Assembly: GCA_030592285.1 (NCBI GenBank) | Contig: JAUVJU010000003.1 | Coordinates: 1 to 38,716, forward strand | Direction of reading: 5' to 3' | Source of the DNA: Caldifarciminota bacterium | GTDB lineage: Bacteria; Hydrothermota; 32-111 | Length of the DNA stretch: 38,716 bases | In this document: piece after piece, positions 28,144-36,526 of the stretch | Layout of the letters: every line of letters starts with the position of its first letter | Position numbering within the stretch: position 1 is the stretch's first letter | The notes under the pieces: model-generated | The model's input: only the letters and a program-made list of their open reading frames with translations | Database searches by the model: none | Told to the model about the DNA's origin: nothing | Position numbers and translations under genes: made by a program

Positions 28144-28150
28144 ATCTTTT

Positions 28151-29869
28151 ATGTTAATTAAATTTATACTTTCATATTACAGGAAAGCACCATTAAGAAT
28201 GGTATTGGGATTTTTGGCTCTTATAGCTGTTAATATTGCTCAGCTGGTTTCCCCAAGAATTGTAAAAAATGCAATTGATTATACTATAATGCCTACACAG
28301 GGAGCTAATCGTTTACTCTATCTTATGCTTGCATTATTTGGACTTGCTCTTAGCATAGGGATATTTAGATATATGTGGAGAATGATAATTATTGGTATGG
28401 CTCATTTTATTGAAATGGATTTCAAGAATAGATTATTCAATCATTTATTAATACTATCAAATAAATTTTTCCATAATGTTAAAACAGGTGATATTATGGC
28501 ACATATGACCAATGATATGCGTGCCGTAAGAATGTCAACGGCATTTGGTATAATTGCCGGTTTTGATGCTATATTCCTTTTTATAGCAACAATTATTTTT
28601 ATGCTTAATCTTAATGTGAAATTAACACTTTTTGCAATTATTCCATTGCCTTTAATATCAATAATTGCATTATTCTTTATGCGTATGCTGTTCAGCAAAT
28701 TTAAGGCAGTACAGGAAGGGTTCTCGGCAATGAGCGATAAGGCACAAGAAATGTTTTCAGGTATAAAAATAATTCAGGCATTTCAGCAGGAAGAAGCCGA
28801 ATCAAGAAATTTTGATAGAATAAGTAATGATTATCTTAATAAAAACATAACGCTTATAAAAATATGGGGAACAATGTTCCCAATGATATTTCTCCTTTCT
28901 CAGGTTGGAATTGCAATAATACTATTTGTTGGAGGTCAGCAGGTTATATTAAATGAGCTTACCCCAGGAGAACTTGTTGCCTTTATGTCATATATTGGAA
29001 TTATTGTCTGGCCCATGATGGCAGTGGGATTTGTAACAAACATCTTTCAAAGAGGAATTGCATCATTTAGAAGAATCAATACATTTCTTGAGGAGCAACC
29101 GGATATTAAAGATGAAAAATCAGCAGTTTATTCAAGTATAAATGGTGACATTGAATTAAGGAATCTTACTTTTTCCTATGAAAAGACATCTGTATTAGAT
29201 AATATAAATTTAAAAATAAATAAAGGTCAATATACAGGATTATGTGGGAAAATCGGGTCAGGCAAAAGCACAATTATAGATTTGATCATGCGTGTAGTGG
29301 AACCCCAGGATGGAGAAATACTCTTTGATGAGAAAAATTATAAGGACTTAAAAATTTCAGGAATAAGGGATTCTATTGGCTATGTACCACAGGATTCATT
29401 TTTATTTTCTGCAACAATAGAAGAAAACATTAGATTTGGTAAACCGGAAGCAAGCAATGAGGAAATCAGAGAAATGTGCAAAATTGCCTCTGTACATCAA
29501 AATATTATAGAATTAAAGGATAATTATAATACACTTGTTGGAGAAAAGGGAGTAGCTCTTTCAGGAGGACAGAAGCAACGCATATGTATTGCAAGGGCAA
29601 TAATAAGAAATCCAAAAATACTTATTCTTGATGATGCACTTAGTGCAGTGGATACCAATACTGAAAAAGAGATATTAACTAATCTAAAAAAATTCTCAGA
29701 AGATATAACTGTTATTGTTGTTTCACATAGAATATCCTCTTTTATCAATGCCGATATAATTTATGTTCTTGATAAAGGAAAGGTTGAGAACAAAGGTACA
29801 CATAAAGTTCTTGTTAAAAAATCCGAAATATATAAACATATTTACGAAATTCAGAAATTGGAAGCATAA
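28151..29869 (+). CDS. ABC exporter half-transporter 1 (degenerate NBD: Walker B ILILDDALS)
   Basis: GKIGSGKSTIIDLI, LSGGQKQRICIARA, ILILDDALSAVD. Confidence 0.92.
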   Translation: MLIKFILSYYRKAPLRMVLGFLALIAVNIAQLVSPRIVKNAIDYTIMPTQGANRLLYLMLALFGLALSIGIFRYMWRMIIIGMAHFIEMDFKNRLFNHLLILSNKFFHNVKTGDIMAHMTNDMRAVRMSTAFGIIAGFDAIFLFIATIIFMLNLNVKLTLFAIIPLPLISIIALFFMRMLFSKFKAVQEGFSAMSDKAQEMFSGIKIIQAFQQEEAESRNFDRISNDYLNKNITLIKIWGTMFPMIFLLSQVGIAIILFVGGQQVILNELTPGELVAFMSYIGIIVWPMMAVGFVTNIFQRGIASFRRINTFLEEQPDIKDEKSAVYSSINGDIELRNLTFSYEKTSVLDNINLKINKGQYTGLCGKIGSGKSTIIDLIMRVVEPQDGEILFDEKNYKDLKISGIRDSIGYVPQDSFLFSATIEENIRFGKPEASNEEIREMCKIASVHQNIIELKDNYNTLVGEKGVALSGGQKQRICIARAIIRNPKILILDDALSAVDTNTEKEILTNLKKFSEDITVIVVSHRISSFINADIIYVLDKGKVENKGTHKVLVKKSEIYKHIYEIQKLEA

Positions 29870-31920
29870 TGCAGGAAGAAAAACAATACTCTACAGCAGA
29901 CAAAACAATATTAATTAAATTATGGAAATACGGAAAACCATACTATAAACAGATATTAGTGACTTTTGTTTTGCTTCTTTTAATTAGTGGAATAGAAATA
30001 TCTTTACCCATAATCACTAAAACAGTAATAGATAGGTATATTGAAAGAAATCATGTAAAAATCCAATTAAACGAGGAAACAATCAGCCTTGCTAAAACAC
30101 ATTCTTTTTACAGTATTATTACTGATAATGCTCTTTTTCTTCCAAGCGTTGTAATCACAATTGATCAGAGAATTATGCTTGAAAAGAATGATTATTTATT
30201 TAATGGTAAATATATTCTTATTGAAACTAAATATGAAGATATAATTAATAAATATAATATTGAATTTACTAAATCCGATCAGGGTTTTTTCATAAGTTAT
30301 GATGATCTAAATAGCATTGATAAAAAGGATATAAGAATTATAAGGTATTCTGATTTAATGAATATCAGGCATTTAGCTTTACTGTATCTTGCTCTTCTTC
30401 TTGTTTCATTTGTTTTTACATATTTCCAGGTTATTTTGATGGCTCTTGTTAGTGAAAATATAATGTATGATATTAGAAGTGCCGTAATGAGGTCATTATT
30501 AAATCTATCAATGAACTATTATAGAAAAAACCCAATAGGGCGTCTTGTAACAAGGTCGACAAATGATGTTGATGCATTAAGAGAACTTTTAACTGATGTG
30601 TTTATATATTCTGCAAAGGATGTTATTGTAATAATTGGAATTTTTATTGTTATGTTCAAATTATCACCGCAATTGGCTTTAATAATGATGGCATTAATTC
30701 CTATTATTGGTATAATGCTTTTTCTATTTCAGAGATTTGCAAGGGATGCATATAGAAAGGTGCGAATCACATTAGCAAAGGTAAATAGTTTTTTATCAGA
30801 AGCAATAACAGGGATTTCATTAATTCAGGTTTTTAATCAGCAGAAAAAATCTAAAACGGATTTTACAAAAACAAGCACTGATTATTATAAAGCAAATATG
30901 CATCAATTGCTGGTCTTCTCTATATTTAGACCTTTAATTGATGTTCTTGCTATGATCACACTTGGAATACTTATCTATTTTGGAGGAATGAGTGTATTAA
31001 AAGGTGCCTTATCAATAGGAGTCCTTATTGCCTTTATATCGTATATACATATGTTGTTTAGACCAATTTTTGATTTTTCAGAAAAATACAATATTTTTCA
31101 ATCGGCAATGGCTTCTTCTGAAAGAATTCTTATGATCCTTGATGAAAAGGATAAAATAGAAAATCCGATTAAACCCATCTTACCATCAAAAGAGAAAGGA
31201 AAGGTTGAATTCAGAAATGTTACCTTTGAATATAAAAAGGATGAGCCCGTTTTAAAGAATGTATCATTTATAATAAAACCCAATGAATCTGTTGCATTTA
31301 TTGGAGCAACTGGTGCAGGGAAAACAACAATAATTAATCTTTTAATGAGATTTTATGATATTAAAAAAGGTGAAATTTTCGTAGACAATGTAAATATTAA
31401 AGATATGAGCGTAAAATATTTGCGTAGTTATTTCGGACTTGTTTTACAGGATGTATTTATGTTTTCCGGAGATATTAAATACAATATTGCTTTAAATAAG
31501 GAAATAGAAGAAGAAAAGATCATTGAATATTCAAAATATGTTAATGCACATGCATTTATATCCAAATTGGAAAATCAATATAGGAACACTGTTTCAGAAA
31601 ACGGGAAAAATCTTTCAACAGGACAAAGACAGCTGATTGCTTTTGCAAGGGCATTAACAAAGGAACCCAAAATACTGATTCTTGATGAGGCAACAAGCAG
31701 TATTGATAGTGAAACAGAAAATCTTATTCAGGATGCTATTTCAAAAATAATGCATAATAGAACAAGTATTGCCATTGCTCATCGTTTATCGACAATTCAG
31801 GATGCGGATAGAATATATGTACTACATAAAGGTGAAATTGTTGAAAGCGGGAATCATTCTAACCTTCTTAAAAAGAAAGGAAAATATTTTGAATTGTATA
31901 AATTTCAGTATATTGAATAG
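29869..31920 (+). CDS. ABC exporter half-transporter 2, with ~100-aa insert near TM1-TM2
   Basis: GATGAGKTTIINLL, LSTGQRQLIAFARA, ILILDEATSSID; extra segment roughly residues 60-160 relative to the partner. Confidence 0.92.
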   Translation: MQEEKQYSTADKTILIKLWKYGKPYYKQILVTFVLLLLISGIEISLPIITKTVIDRYIERNHVKIQLNEETISLAKTHSFYSIITDNALFLPSVVITIDQRIMLEKNDYLFNGKYILIETKYEDIINKYNIEFTKSDQGFFISYDDLNSIDKKDIRIIRYSDLMNIRHLALLYLALLLVSFVFTYFQVILMALVSENIMYDIRSAVMRSLLNLSMNYYRKNPIGRLVTRSTNDVDALRELLTDVFIYSAKDVIVIIGIFIVMFKLSPQLALIMMALIPIIGIMLFLFQRFARDAYRKVRITLAKVNSFLSEAITGISLIQVFNQQKKSKTDFTKTSTDYYKANMHQLLVFSIFRPLIDVLAMITLGILIYFGGMSVLKGALSIGVLIAFISYIHMLFRPIFDFSEKYNIFQSAMASSERILMILDEKDKIENPIKPILPSKEKGKVEFRNVTFEYKKDEPVLKNVSFIIKPNESVAFIGATGAGKTTIINLLMRFYDIKKGEIFVDNVNIKDMSVKYLRSYFGLVLQDVFMFSGDIKYNIALNKEIEEEKIIEYSKYVNAHAFISKLENQYRNTVSENGKNLSTGQRQLIAFARALTKEPKILILDEATSSIDSETENLIQDAISKIMHNRTSIAIAHRLSTIQDADRIYVLHKGEIVESGNHSNLLKKKGKYFELYKFQYIE

Positions 31921-31931
31921 GAGTTAATAAA

Positions 31932-34265
31932 ATGAAAAAGAATATTGTTTTATTGTTCTTGATAATAATGTGTATAAATATTATATCAAAGGAAGTGATT
32001 CGTATTAAATGGAATGATTTTGAATTTGTTAATAAAGTATTAAAGGAAACAGACATTGCAGGACAGAAGAGATTTCACTTTGTTGATATTGTTGCCGATG
32101 AGGGGCAGATAAATACACTTATCTCACATGGAATAGCATTTGAAAAGGTTACAAGGCCATCGGCAAAAGCAAGCTTTTTATCATTGGACAGCATATATAA
32201 TTGGATGGACAATCTCCACTCTGCATATCCATTAATAACAGATATTGATACAATTGGATATACAAATGTTTACGGATATCCTTTAAAGATATTAAAGATC
32301 AATGGGGCAAATCCCTTAGTGCAGGAAGCCAATCAAAATGGATTTCTTTTAATGGGTTGTCATCATGCCCGTGAATGGCAAACAGCATCCCTTCCAATGT
32401 TTTGGGCTGATTCCATTCTAAATACTTATGCAAGCGATTTGCAGATACAGGATCTTATTGATAGTACATTTATTATTGTTTTTCCTGTTGTTAATCCGGA
32501 TGGATACTATTATTCAATAGAGTTTGATGACAATTGGCGAAAAAACAGAACTCTAAGAAATTCAGTTTATGGTGTTGATCTAAACAGAAATTATCCCGGA
32601 TCTTGTTTTGGTGAACCATTAGCTGATTGGGGTTTTATTGCCAATTCAGCCACAACACATTATCCTTCTTCATATGTTTATTGTGGACCATATCCAGCAA
32701 GCGAGATTGAAGTTAGAGCAGTACAAGATCTGATAAAGACCTATAATTTCAAGATCACTATTTCATTACATTCATATGCAGAAGCAATTATATGGCCCTG
32801 GGGTTCCGTTTTATATGGTGCTCCCGATTCACTGCTTCTTGAGTATGTTGGAACCAATATGGCAAATCGTATGCGTAAACAGGATGGTGTAAGCGTGTAC
32901 GATGCATATCAATCCGTAGGGTTGTATCCAACAAGCGGTGATAGTGATGACTGGATCTATGGTTATGCAAAATTTATTTTAGGCAAAACAATCTTACCAT
33001 TTACTTATGAAGTTGATGTTTCCTTTAATAATGCCACTCCTATTCAATTAGATTCACTTTATAGAAGGGTATATCCAGGCATACTATATGGGGCATTTTA
33101 CACGGATTCATTAAGTGGAACAGCAATAGATGTTCCATTAGAACCATTATTAAGTTTCAGCACAGATACTTTAAAGTGGAGTACGGAAAATGGTGAGAAT
33201 GCATCTTCTTTTGATGTTTATACATATAAAAATCCATTTACTATTTGTGATTCAATGAACAATATTCTGCTTTTTAATAGTGATAATTTTGAAAAAGTTT
33301 TTTTATCCGGTGCAACAAATGATACTATTTATCATGCTATAGATATTGCTTCAGGAACTGGTATTCTGCAAAGTATTCACAAATTTTTACCAAATAGTAC
33401 GGATTCAATTAAAGTAAAGGTAGACTATGATCTTGAATTTAATTATGATAAGGCATTTATTGAAGTTAGTGAGAATAATCTTGAATATACAATTATTGAT
33501 ACTATTAATGGAATATTAAATGGTTCTTCTTCCGGATGGGAGGAATTATCTTTTTCCCTTAATGAATATGCTGGAAAAGAAATCTTTATTAGGATTAGAA
33601 CCATTTATGATGGGAACACTTTTGGCAGTGGTTTATATATTGATGACATAGAACCCATACAGGTTTTTGATACATTTTTTGTTTTAGTGGATGACATTAC
33701 AGATTCAATGCTTTTGATAGAAGCAATATATGATAATAATTATTTTGCAGTTATTCCGAATATTTTTAATAGACAAACATGGCTTTCCGATAGAGAGCAG
33801 TATGCTTTAACTGCAATAAATGAAAATTATATTTCCTGCGTTATTGAAAAGGGGTTTATAAAATTAAAATTTAAAACAACAAGTATGGAAAACACATTTG
33901 TTATTTATAAAAAAATAAATAATAAATATGAAAAAGTTGCCTGTGTTTCAGACAATGAATGGATTGATAAAAATCCTATAAATGGAAAAAATGAATATCA
34001 GGTGAAGTTTTTCCAATCGGATAATTATGTAGAGGAAAAACATATTCAAATATTCTATTCAGATATTTCAGAAATATTATCATTAAATAATTCATTTTTA
34101 ACAATGGACCTATTAAACAATAAACTTGAAAAACTCCGCACTAATTACAGAATAGATATATATGATAAATCAGGAAGAAGCATAGAATATGTTAAATCAC
34201 CGGGTATATATTTTCTTAAAGAAAAGGAATCGGATATTAAATATAAGATAATGATAATGGAATAG
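31932..34265 (+). CDS. Secreted M14 zinc carboxypeptidase with C-terminal beta domains and sorting-tail-like C-terminus
   Basis: GCHHAREWQTA (HxxE), NPDGYYYS, VDLNRNYPG, ISLHSYAEAIIWPWG, FTYEVD; C-terminus IDIYDKSGRSIEYVKSPGIYFLKEKESDIKYKIMIME. Confidence 0.88.
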   Translation: MKKNIVLLFLIIMCINIISKEVIRIKWNDFEFVNKVLKETDIAGQKRFHFVDIVADEGQINTLISHGIAFEKVTRPSAKASFLSLDSIYNWMDNLHSAYPLITDIDTIGYTNVYGYPLKILKINGANPLVQEANQNGFLLMGCHHAREWQTASLPMFWADSILNTYASDLQIQDLIDSTFIIVFPVVNPDGYYYSIEFDDNWRKNRTLRNSVYGVDLNRNYPGSCFGEPLADWGFIANSATTHYPSSYVYCGPYPASEIEVRAVQDLIKTYNFKITISLHSYAEAIIWPWGSVLYGAPDSLLLEYVGTNMANRMRKQDGVSVYDAYQSVGLYPTSGDSDDWIYGYAKFILGKTILPFTYEVDVSFNNATPIQLDSLYRRVYPGILYGAFYTDSLSGTAIDVPLEPLLSFSTDTLKWSTENGENASSFDVYTYKNPFTICDSMNNILLFNSDNFEKVFLSGATNDTIYHAIDIASGTGILQSIHKFLPNSTDSIKVKVDYDLEFNYDKAFIEVSENNLEYTIIDTINGILNGSSSGWEELSFSLNEYAGKEIFIRIRTIYDGNTFGSGLYIDDIEPIQVFDTFFVLVDDITDSMLLIEAIYDNNYFAVIPNIFNRQTWLSDREQYALTAINENYISCVIEKGFIKLKFKTTSMENTFVIYKKINNKYEKVACVSDNEWIDKNPINGKNEYQVKFFQSDNYVEEKHIQIFYSDISEILSLNNSFLTMDLLNNKLEKLRTNYRIDIYDKSGRSIEYVKSPGIYFLKEKESDIKYKIMIME

Positions 34266-34314
34266 AAATGAAAACAAATTTGCTGTTTATAGTAATGTAA
34301 GAGAGGTTCGAATC

Positions 34315-35187
34315 ATGATAAACATTCAATTACTTAAAAACATACAAAGAATCACCATAACAGCTCTTTTTGCGGACGATGAATTGATGAATCAATTGGT
34401 TCTAAAAGGGGGAAGTGCCATAAGTTTAATCTATGGTTTATCGAATAGAGCTTCTGTTGATTTGGATTTTTCAATGGAATTAGATTTTGACCAATTATAT
34501 TTAGATCAAATCGAAAATAAAATTGAGATGCTTTTGAAAAAAGAGTTTAAAAGGAACAATTATACAATCTTTGATTTTAAATTTGATGCAAAACCTAAAA
34601 ACAACAATGATCCAAATTGGGGTGGCTATAAAATTGAATTTAAATTGATTGAAACAGATAAATATAATGAAAATAATTTAAATAAAGCAAGGCGTGAATC
34701 AATACCCCTTGATGATGAGTTTCATAAGAAATTTACTATTGATATTAGTAAATATGAATATACTCATGAAAAAACAGAGAAGGAAATTGATGGATATATA
34801 ATTTATGTTTATACAATAGATTTAATTATTATTGAAAAAATCCGTGCAATTTGTCAGCAAAATCCTGAATATAAAAAAATAATCAAATCTGCTACTACAA
34901 GACCAAGATCAAAGGATTTTTATGATATTTATATATTACTAAAGGACAAAAATTCAGGTGAATTTATTGATAAAATCAAAGATACTATAAAAATTGTATT
35001 CAAACAGAAGAAGGTACCATTGGAATACTTGATGCAGATAAGTAACCAAAAGAATATACATAAAGCAGACTTTGCATCATTGCGGGACACTTTACCTGTT
35101 AAAGAAAAACTGGAAGAATTTAATGTATATTTTGCATTTATTGTAGAATTGTGCAGAAATATTTATAAATCAATATTTCCAGGATAA
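34315..35187 (+). CDS. AbiEii-family nucleotidyltransferase toxin-like protein
   Basis: LVLKGGSAISLIYGLSNRASVDLDFSM nucleotidyltransferase motif; EKIRAICQQ, RPRSKDFYDIYILL. Confidence 0.85.
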   Translation: MINIQLLKNIQRITITALFADDELMNQLVLKGGSAISLIYGLSNRASVDLDFSMELDFDQLYLDQIENKIEMLLKKEFKRNNYTIFDFKFDAKPKNNNDPNWGGYKIEFKLIETDKYNENNLNKARRESIPLDDEFHKKFTIDISKYEYTHEKTEKEIDGYIIYVYTIDLIIIEKIRAICQQNPEYKKIIKSATTRPRSKDFYDIYILLKDKNSGEFIDKIKDTIKIVFKQKKVPLEYLMQISNQKNIHKADFASLRDTLPVKEKLEEFNVYFAFIVELCRNIYKSIFPG

Positions 35188-36047
35188 TAAACATTCCATT
35201 CCTTATCAAATTTTAGATTTGATAATTTGTGACCAAGATAAAATTTTATTTTAAATGGATTTTTCTTTAATAAGGATAATTGCTGATTTGAATAAACACC
35301 GGATTTTGATAAATAAAAACCGATTGATTGAATATATGGATAAACGAAATCCATCTGTTTAAGATATGCCTGAATCCTATTAAGAGAAATTTTTCCTTTT
35401 ACATTATAATATGCATTCAGAACTTCAGAAATTCCACCAGCATATTCGGGTCTTACTGCTATGTCAATTAAGGTTCTTTCAATATCAGTAATAGAAATTG
35501 ATTCATCATCAAAATTTATTGATATAACCCCTAAATTGTTATGGTTTTTACCATTGAGAATGCAAACTCTATAATTATTCATTTTACAGATATTGTTTGA
35601 TAAACGCTGTGGTCTTAAGAATGCCATATCCACCTTCTCTTGTGATAAAATAGCATTATTAGGGGATCTGGGTTTTGGTGATTGTTCAATATTCAAATAA
35701 TATGTTTTTGGTATTTGATCTGTCAAATTGTGTATAAACATAGCAGAATAATGAGAAAAGTATGAATTTGGTTTTATTGATAAAAGAGTTTTATTCAAAG
35801 AGCCATCTCTCCAAATATAGAGAGATTTGCTGAAAGAGGGGAATTGGAATTTAAGAGACTTAAGAAAAGTATTTTCTTCAAGTAAAGAAATGAATTTTTT
35901 TGTACTAGTATTTTGTGGCAATCTCCAAAAATCAATATTGTTTGAAAGGATTTCGGATATATCTGAATAAGAAAAGACATTATTTTCTAATGAATCAAAT
36001 AATTTAATAATATCCTTTTTGGCTATTTGAAATCTTGTTTGTTTCAC
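35163..36047 (-). CDS. AbiEi-family antitoxin/transcriptional regulator-like protein (GTG start at 36047 preferred over upstream in-frame extension)
   Basis: SYFSHYSAMFIHNLTDQIPKTYYLNIEQSPKPR, ITDIERTLIDIAVRPEYAGGISEVLNAY; taggagaattt before GTG. Confidence 0.75.
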   Translation of the reverse strand: MKQTRFQIAKKDIIKLFDSLENNVFSYSDISEILSNNIDFWRLPQNTSTKKFISLLEENTFLKSLKFQFPSFSKSLYIWRDGSLNKTLLSIKPNSYFSHYSAMFIHNLTDQIPKTYYLNIEQSPKPRSPNNAILSQEKVDMAFLRPQRLSNNICKMNNYRVCILNGKNHNNLGVISINFDDESISITDIERTLIDIAVRPEYAGGISEVLNAYYNVKGKISLNRIQAYLKQMDFVYPYIQSIGFYLSKSGVYSNQQLSLLKKNPFKIKFYLGHKLSNLKFDKEWNVYYPGNIDL

Positions 36048-36093
36048 AAATTCTCCTAATAAAATCCAAATACTATATATATCTCCTTGAATA

Positions 36094-36121
36094 ATAATAA
36101 CATAAATAAATAATTTGTCAA
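36094..36121 (-). promoter_or_regulatory. Promoter of AbiEi-like gene: TTGACA-16-TATTAT
   Basis: Minus-strand -35 at 36116-36121 and -10 at 36094-36099; inverted repeat P1 starts 8 bp upstream of the -35. Confidence 0.65.
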
Positions 36122-36128
36122 TAGTTAT

Positions 36129-36371
36129 CCTCATTAGTATATATACTAATGAGGAAATAACCATATAGTATTAAAGAATACATAAGTTGATATAAATGGA
36201 AACTTATAAGGGATATCAACAAAAATACATATTATATTATATAGTATATATACTATATAATACAATGTATATTTTCCATATTTATACATATAAGTTACTT
36301 TTATATTGGAACTTATATATGTTTTTAATGCAAATTAGGTTATGATATATAGTATACATACTATATATCAT
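36129..36371. repeat. Array of five inverted repeats of two alternating types (P1-S1-P2-S2-P3), centres 53-54.5 bp apart
   Basis: P1 36129-36154 CCTCATTAGTATATATACTAATGAGG; S1 36182-36207 ATAAGTT-n12-AACTTAT; P2 36235-36262 TATTATATAGTATATATACTATATAATA; S2 36290-36316 ATAAGTT-n13-AACTTAT; P3 36342-36371 ATGATATATAGTAT-ac-ATACTATATATCAT. Confidence 0.85.
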
Positions 36372-36488
36372 GACTCATGTAGCAAACAATTATATATATG
36401 TAAATTTATTAATTACAGAATAAATTAAATACTAAGAACAAATATCAGTTATTAATCAAGAAAACAACGAAAAAGTTGATGATAATAA

Positions 36489-36517
36489 TAGACAAATGGC
36501 ATAAAAAGTGCTATAAT
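36489..36517 (+). promoter_or_regulatory. Promoter TAGACA-17-TATAAT, 9 nt before ATG 36527
   Basis: TAGACA 36489-36494, TATAAT 36512-36517. Confidence 0.6.
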
Positions 36518-36526
36518 AGCGGACTT

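Noticed and set aside
36129-36371. CRISPR-like interpretation of the intergenic palindromes
   Set aside because: Elements are of two different types, spacers are not a repeat/spacer pattern, and no cas genes are in the window
36403-36426. AATTTATT-aattacag-AATAAATT inverted repeat beyond the palindrome array
   Set aside because: Its centre is 58 bp from P3, outside the 53-54.5 bp spacing, and it is entirely AT-rich; probably chance
36476-36526. Upstream extension of the third ABC exporter ORF (MMIIIDKWHKKCYNSGL)
   Set aside because: This stretch contains a TAGACA-17-TATAAT promoter ending 9 nt before ATG 36527, so it is unlikely to be translated
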